Below, piece after piece: positions 1 to 20,760 of a stretch of DNA of 37,500 nucleotides. The stretch is taken from contig NZ_CP038512.1 in assembly GCF_004758605.1 (NCBI RefSeq), positions 2,795,001-2,832,500 of the forward strand, read 5' to 3'. Positions within the stretch are counted from its first letter, which is position 1. Every line of letters starts with the position of its first letter. The position numbers and the translations under genes are program-made. The notes under the pieces are model-generated. The model searched no databases and was not told the origin of the DNA. It saw nothing but the letters and a program-made list of their open reading frames with translations. The DNA is from Deinococcus metallilatus. GTDB taxonomy: Bacteria > Deinococcota > Deinococci > Deinococcales > Deinococcaceae.

Positions 1-1275
<1,275 letters not shown>

Positions 1276-1404
1276 TATTTCCCCCTTTGCGCGCCCCTGG
1301 TCGGGGTCATCTGGCCGCCGCCTTCGCGGTCTGTCCGTCTGGAGCGGTTGCGCTGTGGCATGGCTCACAGAGTGCCGCCTCAGCCCTGACAGCCTTCTTT
1401 CAGA

Positions 1405-1463
1405 GGGGTCAGGCGTTAGGAAAAATCCTGAAACCTGACCCCTGCCGCCTAATCCCTGACCCC
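1405..1463. repeat. Intergenic hairpin with GGAAAAA loop (TTAGG word type)
   Basis: Left arm GGGGTCAGGCGTTAGG (1405-1420) pairs with CCTAATCCCTGACCCC (1448-1463) with two mismatches. The loop starts with AAAAATCC. It lies between the divergent E2-like and leucine-dehydrogenase-like genes. One of at least six hairpins in the window with different arms but a similar loop. Nothing else is recognised in 1274-1524 beyond a TACCCT -10 candidate at 1471-1476 for the plus-strand gene. Confidence 0.7.
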
Positions 1464-1513
1464 CAAATGCTACCCTCGGGAGGTTGCCGCGCCCCTCCAG
1501 CGGGAGGGCAGGC

Positions 1514-2559
<1,046 letters not shown>

Positions 2560-2560
2560 G

Positions 2561-3268
<708 letters not shown>

Positions 3269-3301
3269 CTTTTGGAGGATGACAGGGCGGGAGGGGCGGT
3301 T

Positions 3302-3364
3302 GAGGCTTGTGGCTTGTGGCTTGTGGAAAAAGACCGATGCGCCTCTCCAAGCCACAAGCCCCAC
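3302..3364. repeat. Intergenic hairpin of TTGTGGC words, GGAAAAAGAC loop
   Basis: Three tandem GGCTTGT words on the left pair with CCAAGCCACAAGCC (3347-3360); at least 13 bp are perfect. The loop begins GGAAAAAGACCG, nearly the same as at 2588. It is followed by an unpaired run of CCTAACCCC/CACCCCTAAC words (3370-3400). Confidence 0.75.
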
Positions 3365-3390
3365 ACACGCCTAACCCCTCACCCCTAACA

Positions 3391-5328
<1,938 letters not shown>

Positions 5329-5330
<2 letters not shown>

Positions 5331-5401
5331 GACAGCTTCCGCGGATTGAAGGACTTTCCGGCGCTTTCCTGGGAAGTACGGAACGGAGCGGAAGCTGTCT
5401 C
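5329..5401. repeat. 14-bp perfect inverted repeat between DUF5693 gene and csaB
   Basis: GAGACAGCTTCCGC (5329-5342) and GCGGAAGCTGTCTC (5388-5401) are exact reverse complements, 45 nt apart. The left arm overlaps the stop codon of the DUF5693 gene. The spacer contains smaller complementary pieces (ACTTTCC and GGAAGT). Confidence 0.8.
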
Positions 5402-5422
5402 CTCTCCTTCTCCTTTCAGCCG

Positions 5423-5454
5423 GGAGCTGTCCGCGAACAGATGCGGACAGCTCC
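5423..5454 (+). promoter_or_regulatory. 12-bp hairpin just upstream of csaB
   Basis: GGAGCTGTCCGC, an 8-nt loop and GCGGACAGCTCC form a perfect stem ending 9 nt before the csaB ATG, next to its presumed SD (GGAG, 5455-5458). It shares the AGCTGTC word with the inverted repeat at 5329-5401, so alternative pairings between the two are possible. Confidence 0.6.
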
Positions 5455-5463
5455 GGAGTTCGT

Positions 5464-6435
<972 letters not shown>

Positions 6436-6480
6436 GTCTGGCCCCCTGCGCATCGTCTGTTCAGTTGTTCGAGGATGGAG

Positions 6481-6500
6481 AGGCGGCGGGGCTGCCGCCT
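6481..6500. terminator. Short GC hairpin between convergent csaB and M20 peptidase genes
   Basis: AGGCGGC and GCCGCCT flank a 6-nt loop. There is no T-tract, so the terminator role is weakly supported and rests mainly on its position between two gene ends. Confidence 0.3.
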
Positions 6501-6519
6501 GCACCCCCTCCTCCCCGCC

Positions 6520-7605
6520 TCACGCCACCGGGCGGCGCTGGTACAGGTCCACGACGCGGCGCAGAAAGCGCAGGCCCGTTCCCAGGCTGCTCGCCTGCAC
6601 CCACTCGTCCTCGCGGTGGGCATTGCCGCCCCGGTAGACGCCCAGCGCGATGGCCGGGAGGTGGCAGGGCGCGGCGGCGTTCGCGTCGGTGCTGCTGGAG
6701 GCCAGGCGCAGGTCGGTGTGGACCTCGCGGGCCGCTTCCCGGGCGAGGTCGAGCAGTGGTTCGGCGCCCAGGTCCCCGCCGGGGCGGTCGCCCACCCGCT
6801 CCAGGCGCACGGATACCCCGGCCTCGCGGGCGGCGGCGTGCAGCACCGCCTGCGCCCGGGTATCGAGGTCGGCCAGCACCACCGGGTCCAGGGAACGCAG
6901 GTCCAGCAGCAGTTCGGCGCTGCTGGCAATGGAGTTCACGCTGGTGCCGCCCGAGGCCAGGCCCACGTTCAGGGTGGTGCGCGGGCTGACCGGGCGGTGC
7001 AGGGCATACAGGGCGCTGATCGCCGCGCCGAGCGCGTGCAGGGCGCTGGGGGCCTGGTCCCCCCAGGAGTGCCCCCCCGGTCCCAGGAACACGGCCCGGT
7101 AGCGCCGCACGCCGACCGCCCGCGTGACCGCCACGCCCAGGTAGCCGTCCACCGCGATCAAGGCCCCCAGCCGGTCGCGGTGCCGGGCCAGCAGGTACTT
7201 GGTCCCGCGCAGGTCGCCCAGCCCTTCCTCGCCCACGTTGGCGGCCACCCAGAGGGGGCGGCGCAGGGTCTGCGCGTGCCCGTGCAGGTCGCGCAGCAGG
7301 GCCGTCACGACCGCCAGGCTGGCGCTGTTGTCGCCCACGCCCGGCCCCACCAGCCGCCCGCGTTCCTCGCGCACGGTCACGTCGGTGCCGCGCGCAAAGA
7401 CGGTGTCCAGGTGGGCCGCCAGCAGCAGCGCGGGTTTGCCTTCCGTTCCGGGCGGCGTCAGGCACGTCAGGACGTTGCCCACCTCGTCGCGGACCACGTC
7501 GTAGCCCAGGTCACGCCACAGGTCCGCGATCAGGTCAGCGCGCGCGCCCTCCTCGAAAGTGGGGGCAGGCGTTTGCGCGATGCGCGTGAGGTACGAGAGG
7601 GGCAT
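6520..7605 (-). CDS. M20 family zinc metallopeptidase
   Basis: 361 aa, cytosolic. The M20/M25/M40 fold hydrolyses peptides or N-acyl amino acids with two zinc ions. Visible metal and catalytic residues: LLAAHLDTVF (His ligand and Asp, about residue 70), VGPGVGDNSA (bridging Asp), VGEEGLGDLRGT (catalytic Glu and Glu ligand) and VDGYLG (Asp ligand). A lid/dimerisation domain begins near GPGGHSWG, and NAHREDEWVQ near the C-terminus carries the last His ligand. The pattern is closest to tripeptidase T-like or acetylornithine-deacetylase-like M20 members; the substrate cannot be read from sequence. The ATG lies 8 nt after a TAGAAT -10 box. Confidence 0.88.
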   Translation of the reverse strand: MPLSYLTRIAQTPAPTFEEGARADLIADLWRDLGYDVVRDEVGNVLTCLTPPGTEGKPALLLAAHLDTVFARGTDVTVREERGRLVGPGVGDNSASLAVVTALLRDLHGHAQTLRRPLWVAANVGEEGLGDLRGTKYLLARHRDRLGALIAVDGYLGVAVTRAVGVRRYRAVFLGPGGHSWGDQAPSALHALGAAISALYALHRPVSPRTTLNVGLASGGTSVNSIASSAELLLDLRSLDPVVLADLDTRAQAVLHAAAREAGVSVRLERVGDRPGGDLGAEPLLDLAREAAREVHTDLRLASSSTDANAAAPCHLPAIALGVYRGGNAHREDEWVQASSLGTGLRFLRRVVDLYQRRPVA

Positions 7606-7613
7606 CGCGGGCG

Positions 7614-7619
7614 ATTCTA
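7614..7619 (-). promoter_or_regulatory. -10 box TAGAAT for M20 peptidase
   Basis: On the minus strand TAGAAT is followed by 8 nt and the ATG at 7605. This fits a leaderless or nearly leaderless transcript. Confidence 0.45.
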
Positions 7620-7651
7620 GCGGCTGTGGTGGGGGTGGGCGGCCACATGAA

Positions 7652-7692
7652 CCCGGACACGCCCCCGTCCTGAGAGCGGGGGCGTGTCCGGG
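7652..7692 (-). terminator. 15-bp perfect GC hairpin after the EF-hand gene
   Basis: CCCGGACACGCCCCC (7652-7666) and GGGGGCGTGTCCGGG (7678-7692) pair perfectly around an 11-nt loop, 9 nt past the stop of the EF-hand gene. The T-run is weak (GGGTTC), so this is a terminator-like or mRNA-protecting hairpin. Confidence 0.6.
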
Positions 7693-7700
7693 GCCGGGGA

Positions 7701-8126
7701 TCAGTGGCGCAGCAGCTTGGAGCCGATGGCGGCGGCCAGGCCGACCAGGCCCGCCTTGACCAGCGGGTTGCTGAGCGCGCCGCCCTGGGCGAAGGCGGCC
7801 TCCAGCGGGCTCCTGTTGTCCTGGGCCGGAGCCTGCGCCGTGCGGGTGTAGGCGTCGGCCAGGTCAGACGGGTCATCGGCGCGGACATTCTGGACCGGGT
7901 TGGCGGGGCTGCGGACAATCGCGTCGCCCACCTGCTGGCGCTCCTGGGGCGACATCTGCCCGAAGTAGTCCTGCATGATCTGGCGGCGCTCCTCGGGCGA
8001 GGCGTTCTGGAGGTAGTCGTGGATGTAGGCGGCGGCCTCCTGCGGCGTCACCGTGCCGTCACCGTTGGTGTCGCGCGGGTCGAGGCGGGCCATCTGCTCG
8101 TGACGGTCTTTCTGATCGAAGAACAT
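7701..8126 (-). CDS. EF-hand (calcium-binding) protein with C-terminal hydrophobic segment
   Basis: 141 aa of unknown function. The start at 8126 has an ideal SD (AGGAGG, 7 nt spacing); the frame is open further upstream but that part is not coding-like. Residues 19-30 ([12 protein letters not shown]) form a complete 12-residue EF-hand loop with Asp19, Asn21, Asp23 and Glu30 as ligands. A helix follows ([10 protein letters not shown]), then a repeated-looking acidic/Gln-rich stretch ([24 protein letters not shown]). The C-terminus ([18 protein letters not shown], about 121-139) is a hydrophobic segment that could insert in or lie on a membrane. No signal peptide is visible. Calcium binding is well supported; the role is unknown. 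Confidence 0.8.
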   Translation of the reverse strand: MFFDQKDRHEQMARLDPRDTNGDGTVTPQEAAAYIHDYLQNASPEERRQIMQDYFGQMSPQERQQVGDAIVRSPANPVQNVRADDPSDLADAYTRTAQAPAQDNRSPLEAAFAQGGALSNPLVKAGLVGLAAAIGSKLLRH

Positions 8127-8148
8127 TGGAAACCTCCTGTAAGGGCGG

Positions 8149-8171
8149 GGTCTGGATCCGGCATCCAGACC
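8149..8171 (-). promoter_or_regulatory. 9-bp hairpin in the 5' leader of the EF-hand gene
   Basis: GGTCTGGAT and ATCCAGACC pair around a 5-nt loop, upstream of the AGGAGG SD of the EF-hand gene. A second stem (GCCCTCAC 8182-8189 with GTGAGGGC 8215-8222) lies further upstream, with a TAGGGT -10 candidate inside its loop region. Confidence 0.4.
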
Positions 8172-8286
8172 TGGACAGAACGCCCTCACCCTAAGCAGTC
8201 CCCTCATAACGTGCGTGAGGGCACACTTCACGCGGGTTTATGGGGAGAGCGGGGCGGACGGGACAATCCTGCGCCGGGGCCGCTGC

Positions 8287-8292
8287 TAGATT
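8287..8292 (+). promoter_or_regulatory. -10 box TAGATT for the chelatase gene
   Basis: TAGATT lies 8 nt before the ATG at 8301, the leaderless layout seen repeatedly in the window. Confidence 0.45.
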
Positions 8293-8297
8293 GCCCG

Positions 8298-9698
<1,401 letters not shown>

Positions 9699-9713
<15 letters not shown>

Positions 9714-9763
9714 GAAGTGGTGAGTGGGAAAAGATCAAGTCCACCGACCACTGACCACTCACC
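9699..9763. repeat. Intergenic hairpin of GTGAGTG words, GGGAAAAGATC loop
   Basis: GGTGAGTGGTGAGT (9699-9712) pairs with ACTGACCACTCACC (9750-9763), one mismatch. A second GTGGTGAGTGG copy is in the left arm, and the loop contains GGGAAAAGA. The left arm contains the stop codon of the chelatase gene and the right arm ends next to the SD of the following gene. Confidence 0.7.
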
Positions 9764-9776
9764 TCCAGGTGAGAGA

Positions 9777-10568
<792 letters not shown>

Positions 10569-10571
10569 GGC

Positions 10572-10668
10572 GTGTAGCTTGTGGCCTGTGGCTTGTGGAG
10601 AAAAGAAAAGCAGACCCCGCCGCGTGTGGGGTCTTTTTCTACAAGCTACGCGCTACAGGCCACAAGCC
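10572..10668. repeat. Nested hairpin filling the gap between two convergent genes
   Basis: The outer arms are made of TTGTGGC/CTGTGGC words (10572-10600) and their complements (10640-10668). Inside the loop sits GGAGAAAAGAAAAG plus a complete intrinsic terminator. The element occupies the whole interval between the stop codons at 10568 and 10669. Confidence 0.75.
10612..10638 (+). terminator. Intrinsic terminator of the VC0807-like gene
   Basis: AGACCCC (10612-10618) and GGGGTCT (10628-10634) form the stem, followed by a T-run to 10638. It is nested inside the TTGTGGC-word hairpin. The complement has a weaker T-rich tail and may serve the minus-strand gene. Confidence 0.8.
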
Positions 10669-11405
<737 letters not shown>

Positions 11406-11410
11406 CGGGC

Positions 11411-11416
11411 AGTCTA
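11411..11416 (-). promoter_or_regulatory. -10 box TAGACT for metallophosphoesterase
   Basis: TAGACT, 7 nt, then the ATG at 11403 on the minus strand; a leaderless transcript is expected. Confidence 0.5.
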
Positions 11417-11448
11417 GCCCAGCAGGTGTGAGGGGCCGGGCGAAGGTC

Positions 11449-11476
11449 AAGGAAGGGATTAGGGGATTAGGCGTGA
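11449..11476. repeat. Single-arm run of GATTAGG words
   Basis: Tandem GGGATTAGG / GGATTAGGC / GTGAGG words overlap the end of proS (stop at 11467-11469). No complementary arm is present. It resembles one arm of the hairpin at 1405-1463. A similar single run lies at 17186-17214. Confidence 0.4.
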
Positions 11477-13305
11477 GGAAGCAATGTTGCCCTCCCTGCT
11501 CCCGCAGGCGAAGTCGCCCACCCAGGCTCTCCCTGGAGGGCAGCGGCCACTTCCGCCAGGGCCAGGCGCCTGACCTCGCCTGTCCGGCGGACCTTGACCT
11601 CCACTTCCCCCTGGTCCAGCGCGCGCCCCAGCGTGACGCGGTAGGGAATGCCGGTGAGCTCGGCGTCCGCGAACTTCACCCCGGCGCGTTCCGGGCGGTC
11701 GTCCAGCAGCACGTCCACCCCCGCGGCCCGGAGCTGGGCGTACAGGCTCTCGGCGGCCTGCATCTGCCGTTCGTCCTGCACGTCCACCACGGTCAGGATC
11801 ACCTGATACGGGGCGATCACGGCGGGCCACACCAGGCCGCGTTCGTCCGAGAGTTGCTCGGCGATGGCCTGCGCCAGCCGCGTCACGCCGATGCCGTAGC
11901 AGCCCATGTGGAAGGGCTGGGCCGTGCCGTCGGCGGCGGTAAACCGCGCGTTCATGGCCTGCGCGTACTTCGTCCCCAGTTGAAAGACGTGGCCCACCTC
12001 GATGCCCCGGGCCGAGTGCAGCACTTGTGAGGGATCGTGCAACAAAACGTCTCCCGCCCGCGCCTGACGCACCTCCACCACGTCCGGCAACTGGTAGTGC
12101 TCGCCCCAGTTCGCCCCGGTGACATGCCAGTCGGCCTCGTTGGCGCCCGTCGTGAAGTTCCGGGCTTCCGCCGCCGCCTCGTCGCACAGGCGCAGGAAGG
12201 CCGGGTAAAGCCCTTCCCGCCGCGCGATCACGCGGTCGGGGAGATCGGGGGCGATATAGCCCAGCGGCAATTCTCCCTCCGCCCACGCCCCGGTCTGCGC
12301 GACCTCCAGCGAAATCAGCGTTCCGCCGCCGAAGCGTTCGGCCCTGGCCTGCACCGCGTTCCAGAGCTTCACCGGGTTCACGGCATGATCCCCGCGCAGG
12401 CTGACCAGCACCGGGACGAGCAGCGTTCCTCCTTCCTGCGAGAACACCGCGTCATACAGCACGTTCTTGACCATGTGCGCCGGTTCGCACCCCAGCACGG
12501 CGCAGGCCGTCGCCACCGTGGCGGTCCCCGGCGTGTGATGCCGCGTGAAGGTGTGAAACGGACTCGGCGTGGCTTCCGCCGGGCGGGAGACAGCCCGCTC
12601 CGCGTTCGCGGCGTACCGGCCATCCGCGCTGTACAGCACCTCGTCTTCACCCACGTCGGTCAGCACCATGAATTCGCGGCTGTCGGCCCCGCCGATGTTG
12701 CCGCTGTCGGCCTCCACCGCCCGCCACCGCACGCCCAGGCGGGTCAGGAGGCGCGCATACACGCCGCTCATCACCTCGAAGTGGGCCCGCAGGTCCTCCG
12801 GGGAGGCATGGAAGCTGTAGCCGTCCTTCATGGTGAACTCGCGCGTCCGCAGCAGGCCGAAGCGGGGCCGGAGTTCGTCGCGGAACTTGCGCCCGATCTG
12901 GTACATGCTCACGGGCAGGTCGCGGTAACTCTGCACCATGTCCCGCATGACCGCCACCGCGACCTCCTCATGCGTCGGCCCCAGCGCGAGTTGCCGCCCC
13001 GCCCGGTCCTGCATGGTGAACATGATGCCCTCGGCCCGCGTGTAGGCCTCCCAGCGCCCCGACTCGCGCCACAGGCTTTCCGGTTGCAGGATGGGGAAAC
13101 TCACCTCCTGCGCCACACCGGAAAGTTCCTGGCGGATCACCGCCTCCAGCCTGAGCAGCACGCGCTGCATCAGCGGCAGGTTCGCGTATAGCCCGCTCCC
13201 CAGCTTCCGAACAAACCCGGCGCGCGACAGCATCACAATCCCGCGCGTCTCCGCATCCGACGGCGCCTCGCGCCACGTCACAAACAACCCTTGCGATACC
13301 CGCAT
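11467..13305 (-). CDS. proS: Prolyl-tRNA synthetase (bacterial type with editing insertion)
   Basis: 612 aa; class II synthetase charging tRNA-Pro with proline. Motif 1 region about 35-75 (SRAGFVRKLGSGLYANLPL). Motif 2 near 140-155 (RKFRDELRPRFGLLRTREFTMKDGY). The YbaK-like editing insertion (INS), which removes mischarged alanine, spans about 225-385 (ATACAVLGCEPAHMVKNVLY, LVPVLVSLRGDHAVNPVKL). Motif 3 near 435-450 (GCYGIGVTRLAQAIAEQ). The C-terminal anticodon-binding domain is about 470-575 (APYQVILTVVDV, GVDVLLDDRPERAGVKFADAEL). Somewhat longer at the C-terminus than typical. The ATG at 13305 follows GAAGGGA. A structured leader with a proline-rich mini-ORF lies upstream. Confidence 0.96.
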   Translation of the reverse strand: MRVSQGLFVTWREAPSDAETRGIVMLSRAGFVRKLGSGLYANLPLMQRVLLRLEAVIRQELSGVAQEVSFPILQPESLWRESGRWEAYTRAEGIMFTMQDRAGRQLALGPTHEEVAVAVMRDMVQSYRDLPVSMYQIGRKFRDELRPRFGLLRTREFTMKDGYSFHASPEDLRAHFEVMSGVYARLLTRLGVRWRAVEADSGNIGGADSREFMVLTDVGEDEVLYSADGRYAANAERAVSRPAEATPSPFHTFTRHHTPGTATVATACAVLGCEPAHMVKNVLYDAVFSQEGGTLLVPVLVSLRGDHAVNPVKLWNAVQARAERFGGGTLISLEVAQTGAWAEGELPLGYIAPDLPDRVIARREGLYPAFLRLCDEAAAEARNFTTGANEADWHVTGANWGEHYQLPDVVEVRQARAGDVLLHDPSQVLHSARGIEVGHVFQLGTKYAQAMNARFTAADGTAQPFHMGCYGIGVTRLAQAIAEQLSDERGLVWPAVIAPYQVILTVVDVQDERQMQAAESLYAQLRAAGVDVLLDDRPERAGVKFADAELTGIPYRVTLGRALDQGEVEVKVRRTGEVRRLALAEVAAALQGEPGWATSPAGAGRATLLPHA

Positions 13306-13321
13306 GATTTTCTTCCCTTCA

Positions 13322-13391
13322 GGGGGTGAACACGTCAGACCGGCGCGTCAGCAACGCGCACCGACAGTTGGACATGACCGGTTCACACCCC
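13322..13391 (-). promoter_or_regulatory. Structured leader of proS overlapping the end of a proline-rich mini-ORF
   Basis: In the transcript GGGGTGtgAAC (13391-13381) can pair with GTTCACCCC (13331-13323), extended inward by CGG/CCG pairing and a GCGCGT/ACGCGC hairpin (13359-13343). The left arm contains the stop of the leader ORF. The right arm directly precedes the proS SD (GAAGGGA), and its CCC could otherwise pair with GGG of that SD. The arrangement would allow translation of the leader to affect proS; this is inference from the sequence. Confidence 0.4.
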
Positions 13392-13463
13392 GAAGGGCGG
13401 CGGGAGCACGGGCAGGCCCGCGCCGACACGCATCAGCATGTGGGGGAACATCTGTCCGCTCAT
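13383..13463 (-). CDS. Candidate proline-rich leader peptide upstream of proS
   Basis: 26 codons, ATG at 13463, stop TGA at 13385-13383, ending 77 nt before proS. The peptide contains five prolines, four of them in the last nine residues (PVLPPPFGV). PPP is a known ribosome-stalling motif that needs EF-P, and proline codons are what a proline-tRNA sensor for prolyl-tRNA synthetase would use. The ATG lies 7 nt after TACCCT, the leaderless layout, so no SD is needed. The stop codon is inside the left arm of the proS leader stem. Too short to prove by sequence alone; the codons could be open by chance in this GC-rich DNA. Confidence 0.45.
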   Translation of the reverse strand: MSGQMFPHMLMRVGAGLPVLPPPFGV

Positions 13464-13470
13464 GCCAGCG

Positions 13471-13500
13471 AGGGTACAGGCGGGAGGGCCAGGTGGTCAA
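13471..13500 (-). promoter_or_regulatory. Promoter of the proS leader transcript
   Basis: -35 TTGACC (13500-13495), 18-nt spacer, -10 TACCCT (13476-13471), then 7 nt to the ATG of the mini-ORF. One of the few sites in the window with both boxes recognisable. Confidence 0.6.
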
Positions 13501-13539
13501 GCACCGGTCAATCCTGGACCGCAGCAGAACATAGGACTT

Positions 13540-13665
13540 ACGACGGAAGAGCCCCCTCACCCCCTGGCTGCGCCAGGTCCCTCTCCCCAGGGGAGAGGGG
13601 TCACAAAAGTCCTCTCTCCAGCGGAGACTTGCAAAGCTGCGAAGCAGAGGGTTGGGTGAGGGGTC
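13540..13665. repeat. Dispersed GC-rich palindromic repeat, copy 1
   Basis: Outer arms CCCCTCACCC (13552 onward) and GGGTGAGGGG (13654 onward). An inner stem CCCTCTCCCC/GGGGAGAGGG (13579-13599). A segment at 13626-13651 (GACTTGCAAAGCTGCGAAGC, then AGAGGG) recurs identically at 19743-19768. It lies between priA and the proS promoter; the stretch 13501-13696 shows no gene. Confidence 0.75.
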
Positions 13666-13696
13666 TTTGTTTGTCAAATGCTCTAACACCTGCCCT

Positions 13697-16222
<2,526 letters not shown>

Positions 16223-16229
16223 GCGCCCG

Positions 16230-16235
16230 AAGCTA
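16230..16235 (-). promoter_or_regulatory. -10 box TAGCTT for priA
   Basis: TAGCTT, 7 nt, then GTG at 16222 on the minus strand; leaderless layout. Confidence 0.45.
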
Positions 16236-16293
16236 GCGCACCGGCGCCCGGCCGGGGGGTGGCGCGCGTGCCAAAGTGCCCGGCCTCAGACGC

Positions 16294-16299
16294 TACCCT
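16294..16299 (+). promoter_or_regulatory. -10 box TACCCT for the EamA transporter
   Basis: TACCCT followed by 7 nt and GTG at 16307. It decides the start of a frame that is open far upstream on the priA antisense strand. It is divergent from the priA promoter 58 nt away. Confidence 0.5.
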
Positions 16300-16306
16300 G
16301 GCCCGC

Positions 16307-17191
<885 letters not shown>

Positions 17192-17265
17192 GCGTTAGGG
17201 ATGAGGAGTTAGGGGGAAGTCATGAATCCCGCCGTATTCTGTACTCCGTCTAAAAAGGAGGCTGG

Positions 17266-19629
<2,364 letters not shown>

Positions 19630-19674
19630 AGAGGCTCTGAGCTTAGACTTACGCAACTGGGAAGAAGAAAGCGT

Positions 19675-19775
19675 GTGGGACAGTGTTTTCTGCTCCTCCC
19701 CCTTGAGGGGGGACTGGTACAGCTCGCACCGCGAGAGGTTGGGACTTGCAAAGCTGCGAAGCAGAGGGGGTGAAC
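19675..19775. repeat. Dispersed GC-rich palindromic repeat, copy 2
   Basis: Contains CTCCTCCCCCTTGAGGGGGG, then CTGGTACAGCTCGCACCGCG and GAGAGGTTGG, followed by the GACTTGCAAAGCTGCGAAGC block. The first parts recur at about 25013-25065 and the last at 13626. The rest of 19776-19890 shows no recognisable feature. Confidence 0.75.
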
Positions 19776-19893
19776 GGGCAAAGCATCCCAGCCCCACGTT
19801 TTCTCAATTCCCTCGCCCTTCCGCTCCAGAGTTTCGCGTCAGTCCTGAGCTATGAAAAATATGGCGGGGGCCTTGCAATTTGGACCGCCAAAA

Positions 19894-19930
19894 GAGGAGC
19901 TGAAGCGAAAAGCCTCAGCTCCCTCTTTTT
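19894..19930. terminator. Bidirectional intrinsic terminator
   Basis: GAGGAGCTGA (19894-19903) pairs with TCAGCTCCCTC (19915-19925, one bulged C), followed by TTTTT on the plus strand and preceded by AAAA (TTTT on the minus strand). It serves the acylase gene (plus) and yjbQ (minus), which converge on it. Confidence 0.85.
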
Positions 19931-19940
19931 GGCTCACGGC

Positions 19941-20366
19941 TCACTGCCCCTCCCCCTGAAGCGTCAGCACCAGCCGCCGCGCGCCTCCGTCGTCCCGGTG
20001 CTCACACAGATAGATGCCCTGCCATGTCCCCAGCGCCAGCCGTCCCTCCCGCACCGGCAGCGTCAGGCTGGGGCCGAGCAGGCTGGCCTTGACGTGGGCG
20101 GCCATGTCGTCCGGCCCTTCCAGCGTGTGTTCAAACTCGCGCCACCCGTCCGGCACCAGATGGTCGAAGAACCGCTCGAAGTCGCGCCGCACGTCGGGCG
20201 AGGCGTTCTCGTTCAGGGCGAGGCTCGCGGACGTGTGCTGGATGAAGACATGCAGCAGGCCCACCCTCAAGCGCGAGAGTTCCGGGACGGCGGCCACCAC
20301 CTCCCGCGTGATCAGGTGAAAGCCGCGCGGCAAAGGCCTCAGGTGCAAGTCGTGTTGTGCCCACAT
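19941..20366 (-). CDS. yjbQ: YjbQ family (secondary thiamine-phosphate synthase-like) protein
   Basis: 141 aa, small cytosolic protein of the UPF0047/YjbQ family. LLHVFIQHTSASLALNENASPDVRRDFERF (about 37-66) contains the conserved HTSASL and N-x-D signature. HVKASLLGPSLTLPVREGRLALGTWQGIYLCEHR (about 91-123) contains the conserved H-x-K/S-L-G-x-S and G-x-W-Q-x-I-x-L-x-E blocks. The family can support weak thiamine-phosphate synthase activity, but the physiological role is uncertain. Length is standard. The start at 20366 (MWAQHDLHLR) follows TACCCT by 6 nt; an upstream in-frame start would overlap the divergent gene. Confidence 0.92.
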   Translation of the reverse strand: MWAQHDLHLRPLPRGFHLITREVVAAVPELSRLRVGLLHVFIQHTSASLALNENASPDVRRDFERFFDHLVPDGWREFEHTLEGPDDMAAHVKASLLGPSLTLPVREGRLALGTWQGIYLCEHRDDGGARRLVLTLQGEGQ

Positions 20367-20372
20367 GGGGGC

Positions 20373-20378
20373 AGGGTA
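20373..20378 (-). promoter_or_regulatory. -10 box TACCCT for yjbQ
   Basis: On the minus strand TACCCT, 6 nt, then ATG at 20366. Confidence 0.45.
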
Positions 20379-20433
20379 GCGGAGAGGCGGGCCTTCACCC
20401 CGCCGTTTAACCGGCTTGGGGCAGGCTGAAGGC

Positions 20434-20760
20434 ATGACTTCTTCTGCTCCTCGGCGCTTCGATGCCCGGCGGGCCACGGGCCTGCTCCTGCTGCTGACGG
20501 GCAGCACGGTGGGCGGCCTGACCGCGTACTGGCTCACCCCCGACTCGCGGACCGGGCAGGCGTCCAGGCCGCCGCAGGGCCAGGCGCAGGACGCCGCATC
20601 CGTGGCCGAGGCCGGATCGGCCAATGGCTGGACGACCGGGAACGACGGGACCACCCCGGACCCCTGGGCCGATCAGGGGAGCGGGCAGGACCCCTGGTCC
20701 CCGCCCCGCTTCAGCCAGCAGCCTATGCAGGCCCCGCAGGGCTGGACGCGAGGCTCGTGA
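20434..20760 (+). CDS. Small membrane-anchored protein, first gene of an ApbE unit
   Basis: 108 aa, not recognised. Residues about 13-34 (RATGLLLLLTGSTVGGLTAYWL) form one membrane segment or a signal anchor. The rest is low-complexity, rich in Gly, Pro, Gln, Asp and Trp (NGWTTGNDGTTPDPW, GQDPWSPPRF). Its stop overlaps the ATG of the ApbE gene (TGATG), so the two are translationally coupled. ApbE substrates usually carry an S/T-G-A-T-type flavinylation motif; none is clear here, although TTGNDGTT is threonine-rich. It could be a partner or a flavin acceptor of the downstream proteins, but this is a guess from position. Confidence 0.6.
   Translation: MTSSAPRRFDARRATGLLLLLTGSTVGGLTAYWLTPDSRTGQASRPPQGQAQDAASVAEAGSANGWTTGNDGTTPDPWADQGSGQDPWSPPRFSQQPMQAPQGWTRGS

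Noticed and set aside
13306..13400. T-box riboswitch upstream of proS
   Set aside because: GGTGTGAACCGG resembles part of a T-box loop, but the UGGNACCGCG core, specifier stem and terminator are not present.
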